From assembly GCA_930367205.1 (NCBI GenBank), contig OV884009.1, forward strand, positions 33,489,841 to 33,553,840: DNA of 64,000 bases. Direction: 5' to 3'. Both the position numbers and the translations under genes were made by a program. This DNA is from Acanthosoma haemorrhoidale (lineage: Eukaryota; Arthropoda; Insecta; Hemiptera; Acanthosomatidae). Positions 36,511-64,000 of this stretch are shown here, in pieces; position 1 is the first letter of the stretch; the number at the start of each line of letters is the position of its first letter. The notes under the pieces were generated by a model. That model ran no database searches. It was not told the DNA's origin and was given only the letters and a program-made list of their open reading frames with translations.

Positions 36511-39069
36511 GGTAAAGATAAAGTATATGAATAAGATGAAGTTTCATACAGAAATTTAGATATCCATAGTATAAATATCAAGAAATCGGATTTAATTATT
36601 AGATTATAGTTCATAAATAAAATATAATTTTTATGGAAACATTAAGAGCATTGGAAAATTTGTCAACACCATCATAATTTAAAATCATTAAAAGGCCATT
36701 AATCAATTAAAGGAGATTTAATAGCAATTCATGTCTCTTCACAATATAGCGGACCACTATTTGGTAATAAAATAAATAATTTGTATACTGGCTTGAAAGG
36801 TATAATAGAAACTCATCAACAATTTGATTTAGTTTATAAAATTAGATGTCTACATAGTCCTAAAATCTACATAGGTAAGACTTCTCAACATCTACATCAA
36901 CATCAGTTTGATTGCAAAAACTAGCCTAATAATTCATTATTACAGCACTCAAAAATCCACATTTCACAGCTAACTATAAAACTGATAGGAGAAATTTAAA
37001 CTGCTTTTAGGCTGGAACTATAAATATTTTAAATAAAACAAAAACATTTTCAAATTATGATATATAATAAATATAGTAATTTTAGTATTAATGATTAGGT
37101 AATGTGTTAGGTTTTTAAAAAAGTTCCACGTAATCAAATTCAAATTTTTTTTTCTAAATGGTTCCATTCCAGTTATTTTTGTTGAGATTTCTGTTTTATT
37201 AATTTAATATAAAGATTACTTATGTAGGAAAACTATAGTGTCCCTTGTTCTCAGAAAATAAAATTTTAACATAAGGTGTTGCATTTTCTTATTGTTTTAA
37301 GATTAAAGACAATTATATTGATCCTAATTAATTAATTTAACATTTTTGTTTTCAATGTAGAATTAAAAATGCCTGAATTTTGGCAAAACATCACCAAATA
37401 AATACTTGAGAGACCCCAGGCTTTTAATTGTCTTTTTTTTTTCTTCTAAGAAATCTTACTGTCTTCTTGGTCTCAATTTGGAATTATACTCACATCTTCA
37501 GCTGTCAGAGTATTATAAGCCTGATTAGTTTCATTTAATTTTTATTTTTATCAGTAATCAGGCACGCAACTTTATAACAGTGATTACAAAAAAAAAAAAG
37601 CAAACGAATGAACAACAGAATTATACTGATGTTTGAGACATTTTTTAATAGAATACCAGCCATTAAAATCAGTCCAAAAAAGTCCAACATACAATGATGG
37701 CTGTAAGCTAAAATGTATATATAATGGAAGCATATGCAAATTCTAAAATAAATACATGTATTTTACTTAAGTTTACTCAGAAACAATCAGTGTACGTTAG
37801 CAGTTAACTATGTGTTTGCAACAATACTTATATCACTTGGCATTCACAAAATTTATAATTCTATTTCCAATAGGCTTAATATCAAACTAACATAAATACT
37901 GTTTAAAACACACTGTCTATAAGGAATAAAATTAAGTATCTGGAATATAAAACACCAAGTACCTTTCAATTTATAATGCAACATTTTTACGACATTCAAC
38001 TCCTCAAAAGATAACTAACACTGTAACTAAATTTCAATTAATATTTTATCTTAAGTAGCAGATAACTATTTCACAAATTCATTAGAAACAGGATTTATTC
38101 AATACTCACAGGAGTAACGTCACACAATTTATATATATGAGGCAGAATATATAACTCATAATTAAATTTTTTAAATTTGAATACATTAAAATTAAAAAAA
38201 ATTGGTCTACCATAAGAGTATCTTTTGTTAATCAAGGAAGTCTATTAATTGGTTAGCTGTTAATAGTGTATAAAGGATAAAGACAACTTCAAATAAATAA
38301 ATAAATAAAATTAAATGCTGATAAAAAAATGATATTGTAATATAAAATTAAATTAAGTTACATAAATATTATGTATTTTAAATGAATAAGACATTTTGTG
38401 GAATTCTTGTGTAATCAATTTCATGGAATGTTTATTCAGATAACAATACTTCAAACATAATAAAATAAACTTATAAAAAACACATTAACAACAAAAATTA
38501 CATACAAATTTCAAAATCCATTCGTCGATTACACTACAGATCTATATATTTTGAACTTAATTTATTGGGAATCAATCAACTTTTAATAGTAGAAATTAAA
38601 TAACTAAAATAAAAACATTAAGTTTCAAGTTAGATTATTTATCATCATCATAGGAGATCATATTGCTAATTCTGTCAACATTCCAAAACCTATAAAAAAA
38701 AAATTTGTAAGCTAATTTATTTTAAGCATTTTGCCTTAGTCTTTATTCGTGAATTATATGAAATGTGCACAGATTGAATGAAAATTTCTACAGCGACATA
38801 CATTCTAACATACACACACGTGAGCACATACATACCAACACACACACACATCCAAACAAATATATATATACATATGTGTATTTCAGAATAACTTAAAGGT
38901 ACTTTTTTTTTACATAAATAAACAGATATTTGGAACAACATAAACACTATTTTTTAAATATGTCTAAATTTAAAAAATGAATCATATAATTAGCACAACT
39001 GTGTACACAAAAATTACATAAGAGCACCAATTGAATCGAACAATAGCCATGATGATATTGCTTATACTG
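36511..39069. other. Intergenic DNA downstream of Crk
   Basis: Very AT-rich. A CA-rich patch lies at 38810-38850. No gene was recognised. Minus-strand AATAAA hexamers at 39075-39070 and 38747-38742 are candidate Crk polyadenylation sites; the sequence alone does not decide between them. Confidence 0.4.
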
Positions 39070-39090
39070 TTTATTTAAAAAGTATAGCAT

Positions 39091-55408
<16,318 letters not shown>

Positions 55409-55474
55409 TTTTTTGAATTAAATGTAATGCCACTACTGTACACATCAGGCAAATGTTTTTCAACTGCGATATCC
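55409..55474 (-). other. Crk: Crk 5' UTR part with upstream acceptor
   Basis: The minus strand reads CTATTTTTTTAG just above 55474, a strong 3' splice site. The 5' UTR is thus probably split, with an unplaced noncoding exon further upstream. Confidence 0.55.
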
Positions 55475-58400
55475 CTAAAAAAATAGAAAAAATTATAAAA
55501 AAAAATCAAGATATGCAAAAATGTCATAATGGTAACTAATACTAATGATTAACATTGTACTAAATGATAGCAACCATAATGACAGACAGATGGTTGTCTT
55601 CATTAAGTAATTTATAAATTATATTTCTTAAGTTTTACAGCTTTCGTTTCAGTTTTTATTTTTTAATGTGTTAGTTATAACACCTTATCTGAGAAACCTT
55701 TAGGAAGTGCGCTAAGCTTACCCGCTCCTAGACCCTTCCTAAAGTGATGCAAAGATTATTATTTTGTGTTGTATTTAAAATCAAAAGGAAGGTTTAATTT
55801 TGATTTATAATTGGATATCTCTTTTGAGATTCCTATTTAATTCTTGCACTGCACTACAATTAAATATCCGTAAAAATCTTTAAGAGACATGTATACAATC
55901 AGTTAATAACAATATAAAAGTTTGGCTGAAAAGACTAATTGCCACAACGAAGTGGATTAGATCAACTGTATAAGAATGCTGCATTTGCCAGGTGCTGACC
56001 TACCTAAAGAATATTAGGCTGAAACAGTTACCAACACCATATACCTGATGTACAGGAGCCCAATTCAAGTGCTCAAGGAGTTCATTTGAAGCCTAGAATA
56101 ATACAAAGAAAACAAAGTCTGATCTTTCTGAGGGCAGGTAAAAAAAATCTTGCCTAAGAATTTTTATTTCATCGGATTTAAAAAAAACAACACAATTATA
56201 TTCAATTTTATCAATGTATTGCAACTTAGGATAGCACTTTTCATTTTTTTGATGGATGGTTTCAACTAATATGCTATGATCAAATGCTAATTTGCAGCCG
56301 AATAGTGGGGCAGTCTGCGAAGTGTATAAGTAACCATTTCTTACCTTCTCCTTATTTACTTCATAATCATGAAACTAAACTTTATACTTTTGCTTTGCAA
56401 GATCTTTCGTTGCTTGATAAACTTTATGGTGACCAGATGGGCAATCTTTATGTACCCACTTACTCAAAAGATCATATTGATGTGTAAAACTACTGGCAAA
56501 GGAAGCTTTTAAAATACTGTGAAGATGTAAAATATAATATAATTACCTAGCCCAAATAGATAAGCTATAATTTCTTTCAAGTTCAGGAGATATAGTTTTT
56601 TGTCTGTCTGGATATGTTCCAGGTAGAAAAATAGTCATCACAGAGAAATCAGTCAATTACATTACATGTAAGAAGAATGAATTATGCCTTGTGCCAAATG
56701 AAAGTTCATTTCAGTTAAAAAGTGGTACCAATCATAATTTGTAAAAACATCCCAATAACAAATATTTATACATCACATCAAACTTAGTTTGTTGCAAACA
56801 AGAGGGCAAAAAACGTAGATAGCATAAATAAACATAAGAAATAAATAAAGATAAGGGACTGGAGCAGTGCCAGGCTTCTGATTCAAATAAGAAGTAATAT
56901 ACAGATAAATAGATTCACTTCTAAGGTATAACCAGCAAACAATTTCTTCAGTCAAAAAATTAATGTAAACCAGACCAGTCAAAAAATTAATGTAAACCAA
57001 ACATTTGTAACCAAACCATAAGTAAGTTTAATTGAATATTGAGAATTAATAACAAAACTTACCTATGTAACATCAGTACTAGGTAGCAGGCATAGGAAAT
57101 TTGGAAATATGCAAACACCTGCTAACATTATAACTTAAATTCAACATTTCTAACTCACAATGAAGAAATTACAAAATCAAAAGTAAAATATGATAATTCA
57201 ACACTTGAGAAACAAGGGTCTTATAACAACCAAAATACAATACAGTAACATAACCTTTACATTTAAATACGCTGTAAACCTTAACAACTGACCTTCCAAC
57301 TTAACACAGTGGATGTATGTTTGGTAAATCATACATAAATTTGAAACAATCTACATAGAGAAAAATTAAATCACGCAATGGTGAAAACTGTAAATATTAT
57401 ATCTGATAAGTACAAAATATATTCCGTGTAAAACAAATAAAAAAATACCCAAGTGATTTTCGTAAATAATCTCATAAGTTAAAGTTCTTTCATTTGTTTA
57501 AAAAGTTTGCCTTGCTTAAAATAGCTTATACTAAGCTTTCGAAATCAACATGAAAATTATTGGATTACTTAGAGGGGGGGGGGTTGAAATTAGGACTAAT
57601 TAATTAAGAAACTTATTCGTTACCTAATGGATAAGTTGACAAAAGTAAAAATTTAATGACTTTTGTTTATTGATTAATGAAATATAGCTACGCTTTAATG
57701 ATAAATAAATATATCTGTATAAATATTAATAAATACAACTCCATTAATAATAAACAAATAATATTCATCACACCATGCCTGAAAATTAACAATGAGGGAA
57801 AAGGTATCAATTTATCCGGTTTCATTCATTTGACAAAACTTTTAAGAAGGACCCCTCGCTCTTGAAACATTAAAAGCGGACCATGGGGAAATTACACACA
57901 CCTCCATTTTCACTGACAATGCTAAAAAAGTTTTCTAAGCCAACGAAAGATTCTTATCCTTCAATTTCAGTCGAAACTAAAAATCAAGCCAAATATTTGT
58001 CATGAATTATCACAACTTTATGACAGACCTATTTTTTTCCACCTTTCCTCGCCCCTTCATGCAGATGGGGCTGGCTTGAGATAGGCTTACACGGCATCGG
58101 GAATGTCACTGTTCATCTCAGTGACTCCGAAAACTATGGATTACAGATTAATTTCGGTTGTTTTCAACTATATTTACATGTCACCCTCTTGCCACCTCCG
58201 ACTCTAGGCGAGTTAGGGGTGTCTTATTCCCACAGTGTTTTGTTTTTCGAGATTGTAGTTCATATGTGTAGCAAGTTTGGAGGTAATTTTTCCATGCATT
58301 CTAAAGTTATGGTGGAATTTACTACCTCAGGTCCCCAAGCTCTTAGCATACAGGGACTTGCCGTTTGGACAGCAGGGGAGTAAGAATTTACCCTGGGAAA

Positions 58401-59689
58401 ATTAGCACTAGAAAACACTTAGCTGAAGCTTCGCTAACTCTATTTGGTCCTACTTGATACTCCTCATGCGCACAATGAATGAATAGAACAGCACATCAGT
58501 CAAGCAGAAGGAGAGAGAAGAGATGAGTTGGGCACCCACATTCATCAGGTAAGGTATTCTTACAATCATTAGTGAACCTGAATCTAGATCAGCCTTCAGC
58601 TTTATAATTTGCAACCACCACCCACCTTTCTTCTGTACTATCTTTGTATTATAGAATTCGTTACGTACATATTGTAACGTACCTCGTTTCCGGACGAATA
58701 CGCAGAACGTCAATAAATACAATGGTCCAGCTAGCTACTAGGTTACTTTTAATAGCAATTATAATAACAATTGAAACGGCCCCAACCACAGTATTAATAG
58801 TGGAAATAATTGACTTTTATTTTTATAATAGACTAGTTCGACATTGAAATGGTACTGATCCGTTTATCATTTTACTATACATATAGAATTTCTCTTTACT
58901 GTTATTATTCGATACCTATGTTATTGTTCATTGAGAGTTCCTTTCCTTTCTTATGTACATACAATCCTTTCCCTTTGTTGAGTTTTCTGACTGAATTATT
59001 TTGCATTTAATTTACTTTTTCTACGATCACACTAACGTCTTATTACCAATTGACTTAACTTATAACTTCATTATACTTATAAAATGAAATAGTCGTTCAA
59101 CATTGATACGGGAGCCACCTTGGGGATAGACATGGAATAAAGCCTTTGCCTACTCCCCTTGATGTCTTCAGAGCTATGCTCTTCTTATCCCAATTCTATT
59201 GGCCAAAATAAAACACACATGTCCATTCCTGGATTTGATTGGGCGGCGCAACCATACGCTGCGCGTGTAGCGTTAGTGAAACAGCGGGGGCTTGTCTTCG
59301 GCTCTCTAACCAGCGTCTTCTGAGAACCTCCAGTCAGATGACCGGAAACGATATCCTGGCCAGGATTGCCAGATCTTGGATTTTGTCTAGAATATTCAAA
59401 CCAGCTCCCTGGCACACTAACAGATTTAAACTCGATTTTATGAAATTAAACATGACTAGTTAAGATTCCTAAGGGTAATCTTATAATCTTAGTATTTATT
59501 TACTTGGATTTTGGAAAACCCAAAATACAAGACGTCTAAATATATATATAAAAGTAACCTCATGTATATCATTTAGCAGCCCTTTTTTTAAAAATGATTT
59601 ATTGATATACAGTCCACTAGCACTTGCCAGCACAGCACTCACAACATTAATGGTGGTAATATTTGCCCAGATCATCATCATTAGTTAAT
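55475..59689. other. Intergenic region upstream of Crk
   Basis: This holds the probable upstream noncoding exon and promoter of Crk, neither of which I can locate. It contains a 27-bp tandem duplication (56951), a nine-base G run (near 57572-57581) and GC-richer patches at 58020-58400 and 59170-59420 without recognisable domains. Confidence 0.35.
56951..56999 (+). repeat. 27-bp tandem duplication
   Basis: GTCAAAAAATTAATGTAAAC followed by CAGACCA is repeated immediately, the second unit being cut short after GTAAACCA. Exact identity suggests a recent slippage event. Confidence 0.9.
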
Positions 59690-60380
59690 GAGTCTATCTA
59701 GGTAAGCCCTGTCCCTCTTTCATAGGATGACATAGACGACGCTGTCTACAAGATTACGACTGTAGTCCAAACCAGTGTACAAAAATCAAACAAACAGATG
59801 CCCCAATTTAAGCAAACGTATAGACAAACTCTCTACTCATGTACAACAGCTACTGAAAAATAATAGGACAAAAAAGTCTTGGCAATTTTCTCGCTACACA
59901 ACCGGCAAAAAACGACTTAACCAACCTTCAAGACAACTCCAGGAAGAACTACAAAAGTACCTCAGCAATGCTTTCACTGATCCATACTGGCTAGTCACTA
60001 CGGACAGCTACCAAGAGAGTTTCATCAAACTTCAACACTCTACATCCCCTTACGTCTTGACAATGGCTCCTGGGCAAATACCGACGAACAAATAGCTCTT
60101 GATCTGTCAAAAGTTTTTTTCACATGAAACTATCCTGCACCTTGAACACTGTTTCTTTGTATCCAATAAACTGGACAGACCTCTCCTCCAACCCTGCTTT
60201 CTTATCGATAAAAGTAACCTAAGCCATTCACAAAGTTCTTAACCTAAAAGCTCCTGGTTTCAATCTTATAAATCCAATCATCCTCAAACATTTTTCTAAG
60301 AAATCTATTCTATTCCTGACCTTCATATATAACTTAGTCCTCAGAACCACTTAAAAAATACGTGCTCCTCTGGAAATATC
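59690..60380 (+). mobile_element. Jockey-like non-LTR fragment: ORF2 linker and RT start
   Basis: The plus strand, in shifting frames, reads DDAVYKITTVVQTSVQK, then LRLDNGSWANTDEQIALD (about 60050-60105). A further block has VLNLKAPGFNLINPIILK-like residues (about 60235-60290), then KKSILFLTFIYNLVLRT (about 60300-60350). The last two correspond to the KAPGxDxI and LxxxxN segments at the RT N-terminus. Catalytic boxes are absent. It is dead and 3'-truncated. Confidence 0.75.
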
Positions 60381-60788
60381 CTCCATCAACATCCTCCACA
60401 TACAACGCAAAACTATGACTAATTTTTAATGCATTTTAAGTAAATTTAGGTCAATTTTATTTTACATATTTCTACATTTTACAGTGAAATTTCATATTTT
60501 TAAATAGTTCCTGAGGTGTTTTACATACTTTTTTTTTTTTAAAAATTACAATGAATTCCTTGCTTTCATTTGAAAGAGAAGAATTTTGGAGGGCTGATAA
60601 TGTGCTGTTGTATTCTTGAAACAGGTGACTTTATTTATTTTGATAATAAGACTGAGAATTGTGTACTTTGAAAGACCCAGTTTTGGAGATGAGTTAAATA
60701 TTAATATCAGCCCATTAGCTAAGCTAACAGCAGTTATACCTAATTCAATTTGTCTGTATTATTTTGTACCTAACTTTTGTTGCTAAGA

Positions 60789-60830
60789 ATTACCAATCAT
60801 GTTTAACTTACATTCATCTCTTGTAATGAA
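60789..60830 (+). repeat. Repeat unit A, copy 1
   Basis: ATTACCAATCATGTTTAACT through CTTGTAATGAA recurs at 61170-61211 with a few substitutions. Confidence 0.75.
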
Positions 60831-60849
60831 GAGGCAATCACCTTTGTGA

Positions 60850-61024
60850 ACGATTATTTTGCAGAGAAAAACGCCGAGTACTATTTGGACGGATTACAGA
60901 GACGGGAGCATCGCTGGGAGAAGTGTGTAGAGTTACAAGGAGACTATGTTGAAAAAAAAAAAAAAAAATTCTGAAAAAACGTCTTGTATCTTTGTTAGGT
61001 CGGAAAATTTTCAGACCACCTTCG
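60850..61024 (+). mobile_element. 3' end of a mariner-type transposon with terminal repeat
   Basis: A frame at about 60862-60960 reads YFAEKNAEYYLDGLQRRE, then HRWEKCVELQGDYVEK, the C terminus of a mariner-like transposase. An A-run follows, and then GGTCGGAAAATTTTCAGACC..CTTCG directly before TA (61025-61026). That end is a typical right terminal repeat of a mariner group. The 5' part is missing. It lies between repeat units upstream of the signal peptide peptidase gene. Confidence 0.72.
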
Positions 61025-61026
61025 TA

Positions 61027-61166
61027 TTATACAGATAAGTAGTCTAACATAAATTATTATTTTATTTAAAGAGATGCAACTTTGTCGAGAGTATTTTCTA
61101 GATTAAATTTTCCGCACTCATTAAAACAATTATAAATAAGCTAGTATACAATGTGTCTGCGTTAGG
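61027..61166 (+). repeat. Repeat unit B, copy 1
   Basis: TTATACAGATAAGTAGTC through GTGTCTGCGTTAGG recurs at 61424-61564, about 90% identical by eye. It begins just past the mariner terminal TA. Confidence 0.85.
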
Positions 61167-61169
61167 CGT

Positions 61170-61211
61170 ATTACCAATCATATTTAACCTACATTCATTT
61201 CTTGTAATGAG
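61170..61211 (+). repeat. Repeat unit A, copy 2
   Basis: Second copy of 60789-60830; it directly follows repeat unit B copy 1. Confidence 0.75.
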
Positions 61212-61423
61212 GATCTGCTGCTGATATACATAGTAGATCAAAATGTTGTCTATCAATAAAGTTGAAGAAAACCTAACAACTTGGTTTCATCAACCCAAAC
61301 AGATTTTCCAACAAACCCTTCTACCCTGTTATTTATTTTGTTTTTGGGATGACTACTCAAAGCAGCACCTACAACTCCAATTAAACTTTTGGCGATATAG
61401 GTCTGCATATCTGTGTCATCTGC

Positions 61424-61564
61424 TTATACAGATCAGTAGTCTAACATAAATTATTACTTTATTTAAAGAGATGCAACTTTGTTGAGAGTATTTTCTAGTT
61501 GAAATTATTTCGCACCCCTTAAAATAATCATAAGTAAGCTAGTATACAATGTGTCTGCGTTAGG
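61424..61564 (+). repeat. Repeat unit B, copy 2
   Basis: Second copy of 61027-61166. It ends about 220 bases before the signal peptide peptidase start codon, so it may overlap that gene's promoter. Confidence 0.85.
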
Positions 61565-61781
61565 CCGATAAGCCAATCTTGAAATTAATGATACATTTAA
61601 AAGATATATGATAATTATTCGCTTATATTTAATTGTGGTATCTTGAGGTTTTTGGATTTTATTAATTTTGTTACACTAGAGTTTGAAGTGTGTTGCTGTG
61701 GCTGTGCGATTTGAGTTGTCAGTGTGCACTGATAGGTGTCGTTATTTACATTTGTTGATGTGTTCTGGATGAAGCTCCAGC

Positions 61782-61970
61782 ATGTCCAATTCTGAGGAAA
61801 TAGGAAATATTATTGCAGAAAATTTAACTGTGGTAAAAAATGAAACGCTTGAAAAAATACCTCCGACTCCTGAAGGAATGGCCGTTGCTTATGGGAGTCT
61901 CATTTTAATGGCACTGTTTCCAATATTTTTTGGTTCAATGAGATCTGTAAAACACCACTGTGCACAAAAG
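61782..61970 (+). CDS. Spp: Spp exon 1
   Basis: Sixty-three codons, MSNSEEIGNIIAENLT to HHCAQK. The donor GTATAC follows AAAAG. Confidence 0.92.
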
Positions 61971-63521
61971 GTATACTTTGTTAATTTTTAAGAAGTATTA
62001 ATTTCTTCATTATATGTCCAGAACTAATATGAAACTTCAACCATATACTTTTGTTTTGGTCTACTTTTTAAATATATGTTAGAAGCTCCATGCTTGAAAG
62101 ACTACAATATGGATATGATAATTTTGTTTTTTTATTTGTTTTTTACTTTGCTTTACCATTAGCAACCAATATATAGGACCTGCAAAGTATCCATCTCAAA
62201 ATTTATTTTATGTGCAGTGCAACTACCTTCATATGTTTGGTTTTTATCATGTTGAGAATGCATGAAAGTCTTTTGCCAAGTATTCTTCTTGTTCTAGAAT
62301 GATAAGGTAATTTATCTAATAATAATCCTTAATTGACCAAAAATTCCTTACCTAATATGTGCCAGATATGTTTGAAAAAAAAACCAGCTATTGAACTTGA
62401 AAAATATTTACCGGTTCAATTAGGAACCGGTTCCTATTTAAAAGAACATCGATATAAATTTGTATTGATATTAAAAAAAAGTAATCCAATATCAGGCATG
62501 ATAATTTTAGGAGTAAGGAGGCATCCTTACATATTATGCCCATTATCAGTTATCAATGTGCCGTTATCATCTTAATCATTTTTAGTAGATTATCCACGTA
62601 ATGTGCATTTGGTGCTTAATGCTGCGATCAAAAAATTAAAAAATTTTTATTGATGGTTCGGCAGAATCACTAATACTTATATCAAAAGTAATATTTATAA
62701 TAGGATTAATTATAATATTCAGCAGTGCACTTAATGGAGAAGACCCAATTATCACTATGTTTATAGGCAATGATTGATTTTCTAGAAAGTTCGAAAAAAA
62801 AAGAATTTTATTTGTTTTTTAATTTAATATAACCTTTATAATTATTTTATGATTTATTTCTCACACATGAACTGTCAATTAATTCAGAGAATTGAATTTC
62901 GGCGGGATCAGACTAAACGAGCACTGGCCTCTTAAGCTTGGTACTGATTTTACTTTTTGATTTGTATACTGTATTTTTACTCTTCATTACGTGTTAACTA
63001 ACTTACTTTGATTTTATACTATGGGTAGTATTCATTCCGTTTTTTGTTTAATAGAAGATTGGGTTATATATATCCGGGCAACACCAGGTAAAGAACACCA
63101 GATGCTTGTATGAGATAAACTCAGAAAGTGCTGAAGGGTTTTTGAAATCATACATCCCTTAGGTTAGCCGATAACAGGATATTTATCTTCACGCTAATAC
63201 ATTTAGGGTTTGGGTAGTGAACTTGAAGATGGCTTCAATGAAAATAAGCTTATTATGTTAAATTTTTGGGTGGGCTAAAATCAACTGTTACATACATATC
63301 TTATCAAATCTTAGGTTGAGACCTTAATTTGAAACTATCAATGTTTAATTCTGTATTTGGTTAAATAGAATGTAATTAGTTATTGTAAACATGGTTTTGT
63401 ATTGTTTCAGCTGCTCGTGAAGTATGAATCAGAAAAGCCTGAAACAATGACTCAAGTGGATGCAGCTATGTTCCCGCTTATAGCTAGCGCTGCTTTATTT
63501 GGGCTTTATATCTTCTTCCAG
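61782..63521 (+). CDS. Spp: Signal peptide peptidase, N-terminal part; runs off the right edge
   Basis: This GxGD-type intramembrane aspartyl protease of the ER cleaves leftover signal peptides and some membrane proteins. Exons 61782-61970 and 63411-63521 join in phase 0 and encode the first 100 residues. The lumenal N terminus has two N-glycosylation sequons (NLT at 14, NET at 20), as in other family members. PPTPEGMAVAYGSLILMA then leads into the first membrane segment (about 34-52: GSLILMALFPIFFGS), followed by a basic MRSVKHH turn. Exon 2 has the family's substituted ER-lumen/cytosol loop ETMTQVDAAMFPLIAS and the start of segment two, LFGLYIFFQ. The catalytic YD and GLGD motifs lie in later exons outside the window. 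The start is the first in-frame ATG at 61782; a very short upstream frame (ATG near 61759) ends before it. Confidence 0.93.
61971..63410. other. Spp intron 1
   Basis: AT-rich with an 80-codon open frame at 62333-62575 (CQICLKKKPAIELEKYL) that I cannot assign. No transposase or RT motif was recognised. Confidence 0.35.
63411..63521 (+). CDS. Spp: Spp exon 2
   Basis: Thirty-seven codons, LLVKYESEKPETMTQ to LFGLYIFFQ. The acceptor is TTGTTTCAG and the donor GTAAGA. It ends in phase 0. Confidence 0.93.
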
Positions 63522-63761
63522 GTAAGATTAATCAATAATTAATTAGATTATTTAATCAGATTAATTAAAATAAGTATTCACTTGTGATATATCTGATATC
63601 TCAGGCGCAATATAAACTCCTTATCTGCTAATGACATGTGGCCGGTGACAAAAACTAATGGTTATGAAAAGGGTATGCATTATGAATATTCATGGAAGTA
63701 AAAAGTAATAGCTCATGGGCATTCTGAAGATTAGGTTGGTTCTACCATGCAACATTTGGTC

Positions 63762-63762
<1 letters not shown>

Positions 63763-63803
<41 letters not shown>
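63763..63803. repeat. TA microsatellite
   Basis: About twenty uninterrupted TA/AT units in Spp intron 2, with a second shorter run at 63836-63849. Confidence 0.95.
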
Positions 63804-63805
<2 letters not shown>

Positions 63806-64000
63806 ACTTTACTTATCACCCTTTGGCCTGTTTGTGTATATATATATATTTGCTGAGCTTGAAGAAGATAGTGGCTTTGATTTTCTTTAGGTAGTTTTGA
63901 TTGTCAATAATAGAAATTATTGGTTTACAAATTTTTATTTTTAAATTCATTTAAATGATTTAAAGAAATAAAAAAAAAGTAATCGAATTAACTTTTGTGA

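Noticed and set aside
58642..58860. Possible mitochondrial insert, because of the isoleucine-rich frame
   Set aside because: The translation under standard or invertebrate mitochondrial code does not match a recognisable mitochondrial protein.
59185..59463. GC-richer open frames on both strands
   Set aside because: The two frames overlap on opposite strands and neither shows a known motif. The patch may be an old mobile-element piece but cannot be assigned.
62333..62575. Eighty-codon open frame in Spp intron 1
   Set aside because: It has no recognisable domain, and its frame does not continue from or into the Spp exons by usable splice sites. It is probably chance in an AT-rich intron.

Overview
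The window is nuclear DNA from an animal, almost certainly an insect. It is strongly AT-rich and has long introns with GT..AG junctions. Gene families run across many small exons, and remnants of Jockey-like non-LTR, mariner and Tc1 elements are abundant. The order is not determined; a hemimetabolous insect is only a guess.

Four host genes can be supported. (1) Positions 470-2909, plus strand: a two-exon gene for a 146-residue secretory or membrane protein that I do not recognise. (2) Positions 11156-30462, minus strand: an eight-exon gene for the G-protein subunit beta-5, a WD40 protein with an N-terminal coiled coil. (3) Positions 39091-55408, minus strand: a six-exon gene for the Crk adaptor (SH2-SH3-SH3). 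(4) Positions 61782-63521 and beyond the right edge, plus strand: the first two exons of signal peptide peptidase. All splice phases in these models agree and the joined frames are open. Crk and signal peptide peptidase are divergently oriented. Beta-5 and Crk lie head-to-tail on the minus strand.

The rest is intron or intergenic DNA filled with decayed mobile elements. These include eight non-LTR retrotransposon fragments, one full-length but dead mariner with TA target duplication, four further mariner or Tc1 fragments, a pair of tRNA-derived SINEs plus a third tRNA-like head, one hAT-like MITE, a remnant of a multi-copy insect ORF of unknown class, and several unclassified repeats in two copies. 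The best-resolved event is at 43.7-45.25 kb. There a mariner sits inside a 296-bp repeat, and an uninterrupted second copy of that repeat lies at 51.6-51.9 kb, giving an empty site in the same window.

The beta-5 and Crk products act in signalling: beta-5 as partner of R7-type RGS proteins, Crk downstream of tyrosine kinases. Signal peptide peptidase is an intramembrane protease of the ER. Nothing in the sequence indicates that the three are functionally linked. I found no CRISPR array, operon, phage, bacterial insert or convincing novel multi-gene system. The more interesting points are local: an altered beta-5 C terminus, a Crk linker without tyrosine, the nested mariner and its empty site, the unrecognised secreted protein, and several uncatalogued repeats.
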